From Anaerolineales bacterium HSG25 (GTDB lineage: Bacteria; Chloroflexota; Anaerolineae; 4572-78; J111): a stretch of DNA of 32,015 nucleotides. Positions 1-7,829 of this stretch are shown in pieces. Both the position numbers and the translations under genes were made by a program. The stretch lies in NCBI GenBank assembly GCA_030377865.1, contig JAUCGA010000040.1, positions 13,178-45,192 on the forward strand, written 5' to 3'. Position 1 is the first letter of the stretch. The number at the start of each line of letters is the position of its first letter. The notes below the pieces were generated by a model. That model made no database searches and had not been told where the DNA came from. It saw nothing but the letters and a program-made list of their open reading frames with translations.

Positions 1-282
1 AGTTGAAATTGTCACCTTCCCGCAAGTTCAAAACTTGCGGGAAGGTTGGTCTTGAATTGAAAATCATTATCTGAAAGACTGTAAAGTGCTTCAAAGTTAG
101 CCGTTGAAATTGTCACCTTCCCGCAAGTTTTGAACTTGCGGGAAGGTTGGTCTTGAATTGAAAATCATTATCTAAAAGACTGTAAAGTGCTTCAAAGTTA
201 GCAGTTGAAATTGTCACCTTCCCGCAAGTTTTGAACTTGCGAGAAGGTTAGTCTTGAATTGAAAATCATTATCTAAAAGACT
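1..282. repeat. Tandem array of 101-bp hairpin units (family A)
   Basis: Three copies repeat with a period of 101 bp; the unit GTTGAAATTGTC recurs at 2, 103 and 204. Each carries a 33-nt hairpin with arms ACCTTCCCGCAAGTT and AACTTGCGGGAAGGT around a 3-nt loop (14-46, 115-147, and about 216-248, the last with one stem mismatch). Taken from the GTAAAG that starts at 81, a copy can be read as a 91-bp element with the hairpin at positions 35-67, followed by a 10-bp direct repeat CT(G/A)AAAGACT (71-80, 172-181, 273-282). A truncated fourth copy begins at 283 and resumes at 440-468 after an inserted element. The left edge runs off the window. Confidence 0.9.
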
Positions 283-286
283 GTAA

Positions 287-439
287 GGTAACTCCAAGAA
301 AATAAACCTCCCAAATGTCATGCCCGAATGTTGTTATCGGGCATCCATTTGTATGCAGAATGTGGATTCCCGCTAAAAGCATGCGGGAATGACATAGAGA
401 ATTTAATCAGTTTGGAAGATTTTAAAAGTTGGAACTGCC
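287..439. mobile_element. Family B element copy 1 (MITE-like, 3-bp TSD TAA)
   Basis: This 153-bp element has imperfect terminal inverted repeats, GGTAACTCCAAG at the left and GTTGGAACTGCC at the right. It is flanked by TAA at 284-286 and 440-442. Joining the flanks with one TAA restores GACTGTAAAGTGCTTC, which is the intact sequence seen in the neighbouring family A copies, so the insertion and its 3-bp target duplication are directly readable. The core is a palindrome of the GTCAT...GGGAATGACAT type, different from the cores of the other family B copies. It carries no coding capacity. Confidence 0.88.
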
Positions 440-492
440 TAAAGTGCTTCAAAGTTAGCAGTTGAAATGGCTTTTTCCCTGCCCTTTTAATT

Positions 493-522
493 TTTACGTT
501 TTATTTGTTAATATGGTATAAT
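493..522 (+). promoter_or_regulatory. Predicted sigma-70-type promoter of the ABC-F gene
   Basis: A TATAAT -10 box lies at 517-522 with a weak -35 (TTTACG, 493-498) 18 bp upstream, in the AT-rich stretch before the ABC-F gene. The transcript would start near 529 and carry a leader of about 70 nt containing the hairpin at 544-568. Confidence 0.5.
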
Positions 523-543
523 GGACGCACCTCGTAAAGACAA

Positions 544-568
544 CCCCATGTTAGCTTGTTACATGGGG
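544..568 (+). promoter_or_regulatory. Leader hairpin before the ABC-F gene
   Basis: The arms CCCCATGT (544-551) and ACATGGGG (561-568) form an 8-bp stem with a 9-nt loop in the ABC-F leader. No T-tract follows, so it is not a simple intrinsic terminator. A role in leader attenuation or mRNA stability is possible but unproven. Confidence 0.4.
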
Positions 569-597
569 CTTGTAATGACTAAATCAACGAATTATTT

Positions 598-2505
598 ATG
601 GCTATTCTGACTGCAAATAACCTTGGCAAATATTTTGGCGGTCAAGATATTTTCGCCAATTTGAGTTTATCCGTTCATCATGGTGACCGAGTGGCCCTAA
701 TTGGGCCTAACGGAACAGGTAAAACTACCTTACTCAAACTACTCGCCGGATATGAGATTCCTACCTCAGGTGAAATATTCAAGGCTAAACAAAGCCAAAT
801 CGGCTATTTAGAGCAACATGCTTCCCTCATCACCACAGAAGGCACGTTGTGGGAGTTGGCTCTGACCGGTTTCGATACGTTACGTCAACAAGAAGTTGAG
901 CTACAACAGCTAGAGGCTCAACTAACTGAGGCGACTAACGACCCAAATTACGAACAACTTCTGGAAAACTATGGTGAGGCACAAAGTCAGTTTGAACATG
1001 CTGGTGGCTATCAGTATGAACAGGTCACTCGCCAAGTATTGGCTGGGCTAGGTTTTGATGAATCGACCTACCAAACACCAGTCACACAGTTGAGTGGAGG
1101 GCAACAGAGTCGAGCACAGTTGGCGAAACTTCTGTTAGCCAAGCCCGATTTTTTACTGCTCGATGAGCCGACCAACCATCTCGATTTAGGCTCGGTAGAA
1201 TGGTTGGAAACCTATCTACAAGAGTGGCCCGGTGCGTTACTTGTCGTTTCTCATGACCGTTATTTTTTGGATAAAATAGCTACCCTCGTGTGGGAGATGA
1301 ACTTCGGTCGTATAGAAAGCTATCGAGGTAATTTCTCTCATTATGTTACCCAACGAGCCGAGCGGCTTATACGTCGCCAGAAAGAGTACGAAACTCAACA
1401 AGAGTTCATTAAAAAAGAAGAGGATTTCATCCAGCGTCATTTAGCTGGTCAACGCACCAAAGAGGCGCAAGGTCGCCGCAAGCGATTGGAGCGGTTAGAA
1501 CGATTAGAACCTCCTCAATTTAACAAAACATTAAGTATCAATTTGCAAGCTACATTACGCTCTGGTGACTTGGTGTTAGCTACTCATGACTTGGTAATTG
1601 GTTATCCTGACTATCCTCCCTTGTTTAACTGTCCCGACATAGACATTCGGCGAGGCAACCAGATTGCTTTGTTAGGCGCAAACGGGTCAGGCAAAACAAC
1701 CTTTATTAAAACCATCCTTAAGCAAGTCGAGGCTCAAGCTGGTAAAATTCGCTTGGGAGCCGGAGTAGAGGTTGGTTACTACGCTCAAACGCATGCTAGT
1801 TTAGACATGTCCTCAACTATTTTGAATGAAGTTCTGAGTGTCAAAAATTTACCGATTGGTGAGGCGCGGAACTATTTGGGGCAGTTTCTGTTTGCCGGAG
1901 ATGACGTATTTAAAACGATTGACTCCCTTTCGGGAGGTGAGCGTAGTCGGGTGGCTTTGGCAAAACTAGCTCTAAGCGGCTCTAATTTTTTGATTTTGGA
2001 TGAGCCGACCAACCATTTAGATATTCCGGCACAAGAGAACTTGGAACAGGTCTTAAACGCGTTTCAAGGTACAATTTTAGTCATCTCACACGATAGATAT
2101 TTTGTGGATGCCTTGGCTGATTATACATGGGCGATTGAGTCCGGTAGTCAGTCAATAGAAGTGACCAAAGGTGGCTATAGTGCCTATTTAGCCGCTAAAG
2201 AAGCACGGACTGTAGACAGTCGCACCCGATCATCTGTCCCGGTTCAAAAGGCTAAGTTGGATCGACAGAATAAAAAAGCGCAAGAACGAATCGCGCGGCA
2301 ACGGGCTAGACAAGTGGCGGAACTAGAGCAGTTGATTAGCGATACCGAGGCTAAATTGGCTCAAATCTCCACGGAGGTTGAGGTCGCTAGTCAAGCTCAA
2401 GATGTAAGCCGTTTACAAACATTAGGACGTGATTATCAAACCACCGAAACTCAATTGGATGACCTGCTCATCCAATGGACTGAACTAGCAGAAGAAATAA
2501 ACTAG
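598..2505 (+). CDS. ABC-F family ATP-binding protein (ribosome-associated)
   Basis: This 635-aa protein has two ABC ATPase domains and no membrane segments, the layout of ABC-F translation factors (Uup/EttA/YfmR relatives) that act at the ribosomal E site. Domain 1 has Walker A GPNGTGKTT (36-44), signature LSGGQQSR and Walker B LLLDEPTNHLD. Domain 2 has GANGSGKTT, LSGGERSR and LILDEPTNHLD. Between them lies the charged helical linker (about 255-305, rich in K/R/E) expected to contact P-site tRNA. The last 85 residues are K/R/E/Q-rich and look like the C-terminal coiled coil of Uup. The ATG start matches the usual N-terminus, though no clear Shine-Dalgarno is visible. It is followed after 27 bp by the CoaE fusion gene. 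Antibiotic-resistance subfamilies are less likely but not excluded. Confidence 0.93.
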   Translation: MAILTANNLGKYFGGQDIFANLSLSVHHGDRVALIGPNGTGKTTLLKLLAGYEIPTSGEIFKAKQSQIGYLEQHASLITTEGTLWELALTGFDTLRQQEVELQQLEAQLTEATNDPNYEQLLENYGEAQSQFEHAGGYQYEQVTRQVLAGLGFDESTYQTPVTQLSGGQQSRAQLAKLLLAKPDFLLLDEPTNHLDLGSVEWLETYLQEWPGALLVVSHDRYFLDKIATLVWEMNFGRIESYRGNFSHYVTQRAERLIRRQKEYETQQEFIKKEEDFIQRHLAGQRTKEAQGRRKRLERLERLEPPQFNKTLSINLQATLRSGDLVLATHDLVIGYPDYPPLFNCPDIDIRRGNQIALLGANGSGKTTFIKTILKQVEAQAGKIRLGAGVEVGYYAQTHASLDMSSTILNEVLSVKNLPIGEARNYLGQFLFAGDDVFKTIDSLSGGERSRVALAKLALSGSNFLILDEPTNHLDIPAQENLEQVLNAFQGTILVISHDRYFVDALADYTWAIESGSQSIEVTKGGYSAYLAAKEARTVDSRTRSSVPVQKAKLDRQNKKAQERIARQRARQVAELEQLISDTEAKLAQISTEVEVASQAQDVSRLQTLGRDYQTTETQLDDLLIQWTELAEEIN

Positions 2506-2532
2506 ACATCATATCTAAGAGAGGAGTTTTAG

Positions 2533-3684
2533 ATGAGTGGAAAAACTATCATCGGCATTACGGGCAATATTGCCGCCGGTAAAAGCATGGTATTACGCAT
2601 GTTGCAAGAGTTAGGGGCAACTACGATTGACGCAGATAAATTAGCCCACCAACTTATGCGAAAAGGTACATCAGTTCATCAGGCAATTATTGAAGAATTT
2701 GGCAAATTTGTTGTGGGCGAGGATGGTCAGATTAACCGTTCTCGGCTAGGACGTATTGTCTTTAGTATTCCTGAAGCGTTGGAGCGCTTAGACCAGATTA
2801 CTCACCCTGCGGTGCGAGCCGAGGTGGCGAGGCAGGTCGAGGCTTCTAAGAGCCAAGTTGTAGCGATAGAGGCAGTTAAACTATTTGAGGCTGGCTTAGC
2901 AAAAGATTGTACATCAAAATGGTTAGTTGTCGCCAAACCAGAGATGCAATTAAAACGGTTGGTCGAAAAACGACGTATGTCACCTGACCATGCCAAACAA
3001 CGAATTCGCTCTCAGAAACCGCCTGAACAAAAAATTAAACTGGCCGATATAATTATTGACAACAGTGGCGAGTTGGGTAAAACGTGGGGATTAGTGAAAA
3101 AACAATATACTGGCTTGGGTAAAACCAAAAAAGAGCCAACTCAACCTAACAAACCTGTCGCCAAACCAGCCGCCACCGCCGCCGCTCCGTCCGGTGAAAT
3201 CATCATCCGACGAGCCAAACGTGACGATTTAGGAACCATGGCCGAGCTAATCTCTAGTGGTACAAACGGTGGCGTAAGCCTCGATATTAGTGACATGATG
3301 GAAGCGCTCTTCTCCAGAGCCTTTATTGTGGCCGAAATGAGCGGGCAGGTTGTTGGTATCGCGGCTTGGCAAACAGAAAATCTCGTCGCCGGTCTACAAG
3401 ATTTTTATGTACTTAATGAAGGCATGTGGGAAACTGTCGGCAAAAAGATGTTAGACATGGTTCACGAAGAGATTGACAACCTGTCGTGTGAAGTCTCTTT
3501 GGTCTTTGTCCTCAATAAAGCTGGTCAGCCGCCAATTAAGTTTTTTGAGGGCTATGATTATCAACAGACCCAAAGTAAAAAATTGGGTTATATATGGAAG
3601 GACGCGGCCAAAGAATGGCAACCCGACGACAGTACTCTGCTGTACAAAAAACTACGTGACAAACGTATCATGGTGCCGATGTAA
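2533..3684 (+). CDS. coaE: Dephospho-CoA kinase fused to a GNAT-like domain
   Basis: Residues 1-200 match dephospho-CoA kinase, the last step of coenzyme A synthesis: P-loop GNIAAGKS (11-18), the DADKLAHQL segment, and the conserved region from SRLGRIVF to THPAVRAEV. A Pro/Ala-rich linker (about 195-218) leads to a second domain of about 160 aa whose start (EIIIRRAKRDDLGTMAELI) and central strand (FIVAEMSGQVVGIAAWQ) resemble a GNAT acetyltransferase. The acetyl-CoA pyrophosphate loop expected after that strand is not clear (MWETVGKKML), so catalysis by this domain is uncertain. Usual CoaE is about 200 aa, so the 383-aa length is unusual. A strong GAGGAG lies 7 nt before the ATG. It is probably co-transcribed with the ABC-F gene and the small membrane protein downstream. 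Confidence 0.85.
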   Translation: MSGKTIIGITGNIAAGKSMVLRMLQELGATTIDADKLAHQLMRKGTSVHQAIIEEFGKFVVGEDGQINRSRLGRIVFSIPEALERLDQITHPAVRAEVARQVEASKSQVVAIEAVKLFEAGLAKDCTSKWLVVAKPEMQLKRLVEKRRMSPDHAKQRIRSQKPPEQKIKLADIIIDNSGELGKTWGLVKKQYTGLGKTKKEPTQPNKPVAKPAATAAAPSGEIIIRRAKRDDLGTMAELISSGTNGGVSLDISDMMEALFSRAFIVAEMSGQVVGIAAWQTENLVAGLQDFYVLNEGMWETVGKKMLDMVHEEIDNLSCEVSLVFVLNKAGQPPIKFFEGYDYQQTQSKKLGYIWKDAAKEWQPDDSTLLYKKLRDKRIMVPM

Positions 3685-3686
3685 TC

Positions 3687-3938
3687 ATGGATGGTGTTAA
3701 AACATTTGCCAACAACCACCCTCAAATCCTCTCTTGGATTATTTTGGCCGTCGGCATGGTAGCTATTCTGATATGGTCGGCTTGGGATGTTGGATTTGAG
3801 CCAAGTCAATGGGCCGCTCTTATCGTCACCACGATTCTATTGGCAGGAGCCTGTGTCTGGATTATCGGCTGGGAAGATGACGATGAGTTATTAGCTACTG
3901 ACTCTGCGATAGAGAATAATGATCATCAACCGGAATAG
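3687..3938 (+). CDS. Small two-helix membrane protein, hypothetical
   Basis: This 83-aa protein starts 2 bases after the CoaE fusion stops, so it is probably translated by coupling. Two hydrophobic segments are visible, about residues 14-35 (ILSWIILAVGMVAILIWS) and 43-63 (WAALIVTTILLAGACVWIIG), followed by an acidic tail (EDDDELLATDS). I do not recognise a family. The tight spacing and typical membrane-protein composition support a real gene, but the function is unknown. Confidence 0.65.
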   Translation: MDGVKTFANNHPQILSWIILAVGMVAILIWSAWDVGFEPSQWAALIVTTILLAGACVWIIGWEDDDELLATDSAIENNDHQPE

Positions 3939-3953
3939 GCGTTGATATACATA

Positions 3954-4112
3954 GGAAGTTCCAGAATTTAAAACCTCCCAAAACCATTGTGACACTCTAC
4001 CCCCTCCCAGCCTCCCCCTGCTAGGGGGAGGAGCCGCTTCCCCCCTAGCAGGGGGGACTGAGGGGGGTAGAGACTCTGCTCAATTTGGGAGATTTATTTT
4101 CTTGGAATTACC
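3954..4112. mobile_element. Family B element copy 2 (3-bp TSD ATA)
   Basis: This 159-bp element has ends GGAAGTTCCAGAA and CTTGGAATTACC and is flanked by ATA at 3951-3953 and 4113-4115. The terminal 30 bp resemble copy 1 in the opposite orientation. The core is a different palindrome, a long C-rich/G-rich inverted repeat of the CCCCCTAGCAGGGG type. It carries no coding capacity. Confidence 0.85.
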
Positions 4113-4115
4113 ATA

Positions 4116-4222
4116 AGAGTTCATTCTTATGTGAAAACGCACAGGTTAATTAATCCCGATTCCTTAGGCATTTTTAAAGCCCAAATATCAAACGTCGTTA
4201 TCTAAAAGACTATAGTTATGAT
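4116..4222. repeat. Fragments of families C and A
   Basis: Positions 4120-4172 (containing TTAATTAATCCCGATTCC) match the outer flank of family C elements at 14091-14115 and 31890-31960. Positions 4194-4216 (GTTATCTAAAAGACTATAG) resemble the junction of the family A array. They appear to be remnants; no gene is seen here. Confidence 0.6.
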
Positions 4223-4234
4223 CACACCGGCGAT

Positions 4235-4366
4235 AAGGGTTGTTCAGTTCTAATCTATATGGGTATAATCGTGACGCTACAAGCGTCACCTACAGTAATT
4301 TTGTCAGACATGAGGCCGTGGAGGTCACGCTTGTAGCGTGACAAGTATGGAGAACTGAACCACCCT
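4235..4366. mobile_element. Family H element with about 16-bp inverted ends
   Basis: The left end AAGGGTTGTTCAGTTCT pairs with the right end AGAACTGAACCACCCT. An inner inverted pair, GTGACGCTACAAGCGTCAC and its partner near 4326-4342, lies inside. ACACCGGCGAT (4224-4234) and ACACTGGCGAT (4367-4377) flank it as an 11-bp direct repeat with one mismatch, consistent with an older target duplication. A truncated copy of the left 43 bp lies at about 24348-24390. Confidence 0.65.
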
Positions 4367-4400
4367 ACACTGGCGATGGTCATGGTTTCGGGCACCTACA

Positions 4401-4496
4401 CATGTCATTCTGAGCGCCGACGCGTAGTTAGGGCGAAGAATCCGCCCTAAAGTAACAGAATGGGGACTCTTCAACCTTCAATTTCGGAGTGACATG
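4401..4496. repeat. Palindromic repeat with CATGTCA termini
   Basis: The left end CATGTCATTCTGAG is the inverted partner of the right end TTCGGAGTGACATG, giving a repeat of about 96 bp. The TGTCATTCTGAGCG...GAAGAATC text is a common dispersed bacterial palindrome. No clear target duplication was found. Confidence 0.6.
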
Positions 4497-4567
4497 ACCC
4501 AAACGATGACCAAGGTTATCACAGCGTTATATAGCCACATCATTGTGCTGATAATTTGGTCTATTTT

Positions 4568-5083
4568 TCAGTCATTTGGTAGTTCTTGCCAGAATTTGGT
4601 CGGGTCTGAGATATGCTCTGGATACAGAACACCGTTGAGATGGTCAATCTCGTGCAGGAAAACACGGCCTAACAAATCATCAGTTTTGAGCGTAATCTGT
4701 TCGCCATTCAAATCTTGGGCGACCAGTTCGACCCATTCGGGGCGCGTTACCTGCCCAAACCAAGTGGGGATAGACAGACAGCCTTCTCGACCTTCGACAT
4801 GTGTTTTAGAAACGCTTATAATTTGAGGATTGACAAGAGTATACCGTTGTCCACTTTGTGGATGCGGTTCGTCCTCGTCGTTGCGGTTCGGTGGAATTTC
4901 GGCTACGAAAATTCGTTGCATGACTCCAATTTGGGGGCCAGCAATTCCTACGCCATTAAAAATTTGCATGGTTTCATGCATGTCACTTGCTAATTGCCTT
5001 AGAGCCGTATCAAAATGAATAACCGTCTGAGCTTTTTGTTTTAGCCGTTTATCATTAGCATAAATGATTCGTCTAATTGCCAT
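4568..5083 (-). CDS. def: Peptide deformylase
   Basis: This 171-aa metalloenzyme removes the formyl group from the N-terminal methionine of nascent proteins. All three family motifs are present: GVGIAGPQ (44-51, with Gly at a position usually Ala), EGCLSIP with metal ligand Cys102, and HEIDHLNG with ligands His144 and His148 and catalytic Glu145. Length is normal for the family. The insert between motifs 1 and 2 (NRNDEDEPHPQSGQ) is polar and probably a loop. It starts 14 bp after the ParA-like gene on the same strand and may be the last gene of that operon. Confidence 0.95.
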   Translation of the reverse strand: MAIRRIIYANDKRLKQKAQTVIHFDTALRQLASDMHETMQIFNGVGIAGPQIGVMQRIFVAEIPPNRNDEDEPHPQSGQRYTLVNPQIISVSKTHVEGREGCLSIPTWFGQVTRPEWVELVAQDLNGEQITLKTDDLLGRVFLHEIDHLNGVLYPEHISDPTKFWQELPND

Positions 5084-5097
5084 AGTTTATAAATTTA

Positions 5098-5844
5098 TTA
5101 CGACATAATCTTTGGCTTAAGCTCGTCCCACAATGCTTGATACGCTTTGGCTGATATAGAGTTTGGTGCAAAAGCTGGTACAGGCTCTCGCGCAATCCCC
5201 ATTTTTTCCACATCAGACAGATAAGGAATAGAGGTTTGTAACATCCCTTTTAGCTCTTTAGACATGGTTTGCATTAACTCTAGGTGCATTTTTTTACGCC
5301 GATCGACCATGGAAAAAAAGCTGTTTACTCGTTTTAGTTTGTAACGCTTTTGTTTCAAAAAAGCAATCAATTGTTGATGTGTTCGTTGAGAAAGAACAGT
5401 GGGGATTAGGGGAACTAACAAGTTATCAGCCACATTAAAGATATTCTCGGCTAAAATATTGATTGTGGGGGGACAATCAAAAATAATCAAGTCATAATCA
5501 TCTTTAAGGGGCGCGATGATTCGGTCTAACCGTTTATTTGAATGTTTGAGTCGGTCAAACGTTATATCCAAATTACGATGGGTAAAGTCGGCTGGTAACA
5601 GATCAAGATGGTCATAATCAGTCCCCTTAATACTGCTCCTAATCGGCTTGCCCCCTTTGATAAACCCTTTATGACCTGCTTTAAGTTTTGGTTTTATCCG
5701 AAAATAGTAGGTGGCAGAACTTTGCGGGTCTAAGTCGCAAATTAAAGTACTCAACCCACTTTGTGCGGCCAAATAGGCCAAATTAACAGTGGTGGCGGTT
5801 TTACCTACGCCACCTTTATTACTATAAATTGCCAATGTTTTCAT
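5098..5844 (-). CDS. ParA/Soj-family Walker ATPase
   Basis: This 248-aa protein has the deviant Walker A motif KGGVGKT (10-16) with the signature lysine, DLDPQSSA (37-44), and a Walker B-like segment DLIIFDCPP. These mark the ParA/MinD superfamily of positioning ATPases that form dimers on DNA or membrane. No ParB gene or parS-like sites are visible nearby, so chromosome or plasmid partition is not the obvious role. Its ATG overlaps the stop of the CHAD gene by 4 bases (ATGA at 5841-5844), implying translational coupling with a CHAD-domain protein. The pairing suggests that the ATPase positions the structure CHAD binds, as McdA positions carboxysomes. That is inference. Confidence 0.88.
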   Translation of the reverse strand: MKTLAIYSNKGGVGKTATTVNLAYLAAQSGLSTLICDLDPQSSATYYFRIKPKLKAGHKGFIKGGKPIRSSIKGTDYDHLDLLPADFTHRNLDITFDRLKHSNKRLDRIIAPLKDDYDLIIFDCPPTINILAENIFNVADNLLVPLIPTVLSQRTHQQLIAFLKQKRYKLKRVNSFFSMVDRRKKMHLELMQTMSKELKGMLQTSIPYLSDVEKMGIAREPVPAFAPNSISAKAYQALWDELKPKIMS

Positions 5845-7415
5845 GAGACAGCCTTTGTCTTATTTTGGGCAAACAGTTGCTTAAACAGTTGTTTATTATC
5901 AGGTGAGCTAAACGCGGCAAACTTTTCTGAAAAGTCACTTTTTACGGCCCGTTGTTCTTGATAGAGTGTGCCGATTAAACTTCCTATGGCTAACAGAACT
6001 TGCCGAGATTCGGCAGTTGTAATGGGGAGTTCTTGAGCGATATCTTTAAGATAAATCTCCTGCACACAGAGATCATTAAAATCACCCAGATTATCTTGGA
6101 GCAGTTTTAGTTGTTTCACGAGTAACGAAATTGCTTTTGAGGGAAACAAGCTGGTAAAAAATTCTATCGAATAACGAAGTTTTTTACATTCAAGACGCAA
6201 ATCGTGAAGCGCTTCATCCTGCATGGTGGCTAAAATACGAGTACCTTGTCTTATAATTCGCCGGTACTGACGATAAATCTGTTCTTGAGCCATCTCATGA
6301 GCCAAACGTTGCGCGTTGGCGGCTCCAGAAGCAACTGCTATTGCCGTGGAGTCTGTTGCTAAAAAATCTTCCCAGTCAGCTAATATTTGTTGATACCGCG
6401 CACTCTGTACCCCTTTAACCACCGTATCTAGGGCATATTTTCGCTTTTGGCGCAAATGTTCAAACAATGGCTCAATATCCTTTTGTAATAAAGGAGGGAG
6501 TTTATTTTTATACAACGCCTCGTTTAACAAGTAGACATCTAAATCGCGTAATTGATTAGAGAGTTTTCCGGCATAGGAGAAATCTTTCTTAAAACGTGCG
6601 GTAACTTCTGAGGGAAAAACTTGTTTGATTTGACTCAATGCGGAGCGAGTACGTCGAATCGCCACCCGAAAGTCGTGCAAAAATTCAGTATCAATATCTG
6701 CCGCAAGATAAGGTTCGTTATGACGAATGATAACCAGTTGTGCCTGTAGAATTATCCGAATGGCCTCATCGGCTGTCATATCAGACCGTAAATGCAAATT
6801 TAACTTGGCCGAATAGTCACCTGGAGTTTTATCGACCTGTTCTAAAGCAGACATATAAAACTGTTTGGGGCTAGTTTGCTTAAAACCAATTGTTTCAAAG
6901 TGAGCGGTTAGCCTATTCTCTGCTTTGTTGTAACCCCGTATTGGTTCTGTCCAAATTTGTCGTAAAAAAGGTATCGTATTATCAGGATCATTGGTTGTGG
7001 TATAAGTTTCATACACAATCCTTGCAACTGTCTTTTCATCACGATTTAAGATACGATACCGAGTCCTGATGACCCTAATATTAACTAGCGGTAGTAATGC
7101 CCGCATTTTTATTAGCGGTCGCAACCGTTCTTGTAACAGGTTATCAGTAACATCTTCAACAAAAACAGGGGGCGAAAGAACCTCTATTTGATGAAGTGGT
7201 GTCACATTCGCTAATTTTTGCAAAAAGAGCTGATTATGGGACATATACAAAGTTAAATTTTGATTAAACAACCGCCAATCAAAGGTGTCATAGAGAGACA
7301 TAGAAGCGGTAGTTGATGGTTCTGACTTTAAGGTGTACTGCTTCGCCAAATCAGTAATCAACTGAACTTCATCATAGTCAATGGGTAAACTAAACTTCAA
7401 TGCAGTATTCAACAA
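5841..7415 (-). CDS. CYTH-like/CHAD domain protein
   Basis: The C-terminal 300 residues form a CHAD domain, an all-helical domain rich in conserved His and basic residues that binds polyphosphate: HDFRVAIRRTRSAL near 247-260, SNQLRDLDVYL, and LHDLRLECKKLRYSIEFF. The first 200 residues look like a degenerate CYTH/triphosphate-tunnel fold, with ALKFSLP at the start, YDTFDWRLFNQNLTLY, and a basic strand IRVIRTRYRI. The usual ExExK metal motif is not apparent. I place the start at TTG 7415, which gives 524 aa, because GGGAG (7423-7427) lies 7 nt upstream and the CYTH-like fold begins at once. The frame stays open to 7562 and an ATG lies at 7433, so a longer product is possible. The stop overlaps the ParA gene. 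Confidence 0.85.
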   Translation of the reverse strand: MLNTALKFSLPIDYDEVQLITDLAKQYTLKSEPSTTASMSLYDTFDWRLFNQNLTLYMSHNQLFLQKLANVTPLHQIEVLSPPVFVEDVTDNLLQERLRPLIKMRALLPLVNIRVIRTRYRILNRDEKTVARIVYETYTTTNDPDNTIPFLRQIWTEPIRGYNKAENRLTAHFETIGFKQTSPKQFYMSALEQVDKTPGDYSAKLNLHLRSDMTADEAIRIILQAQLVIIRHNEPYLAADIDTEFLHDFRVAIRRTRSALSQIKQVFPSEVTARFKKDFSYAGKLSNQLRDLDVYLLNEALYKNKLPPLLQKDIEPLFEHLRQKRKYALDTVVKGVQSARYQQILADWEDFLATDSTAIAVASGAANAQRLAHEMAQEQIYRQYRRIIRQGTRILATMQDEALHDLRLECKKLRYSIEFFTSLFPSKAISLLVKQLKLLQDNLGDFNDLCVQEIYLKDIAQELPITTAESRQVLLAIGSLIGTLYQEQRAVKSDFSEKFAAFSSPDNKQLFKQLFAQNKTKAVS

Positions 7416-7829
7416 AAAACTACTCCCTTTCATTAAAAGCAGACATTTTAGAATTAACTTCGCTAGTTTAGCACAAAATTGTTGGTTGTCAATAAAAAAT
7501 GGATAATCATGCTGATATTTAGGTGATTTCGCGCCTATATAGAATGATTTTTTACTAAACAAACGACTCTACTTCAAGATGACACCCGACAATATTGGTA
7601 AAAAAACATATTTATCAATATAAAATCATATTGTTTTACCGAAAAAGCGAAAATAGTTTCTTTTGTTGAATATATTAATTATTGAGTAGAATGAAGGCGT
7701 ATGTTTGACCAATCAAAGGCATACGCCTAAACTATGGGGATGATTATAGTTTCTTGATTGAGGGTCAGCATTGTTTGGCAGTCAGTAAAGAGGTTATGAT
7801 TGATGATAATTTATACAAGGAGTATTTAA
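7416..7829. promoter_or_regulatory. Divergent intergenic region before CHAD and RNase J genes
   Basis: The stretch 7560-7690 is very AT-rich and probably holds divergent promoters, but no confident -35/-10 pair was found. In the RNase J leader, AGGCGTATG (7695-7703) and CATACGCCT (7720-7728) form a 9-bp stem, extended inside by TTGA/TCAA. No gene is seen in this gap. Confidence 0.4.

Noticed and set aside
1-282. Regularly spaced repeats that might be a CRISPR array
   Set aside because: The whole 101-bp period is conserved, including the parts that would be spacers, and there are no cas genes. It is a tandem array of palindromic elements.
5098-5844. Chromosome-partition ParA with a nearby origin
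   Set aside because: No ParB, DnaA gene, DnaA-box cluster or parS-like palindromes are visible; the coupling is to a CHAD protein instead.
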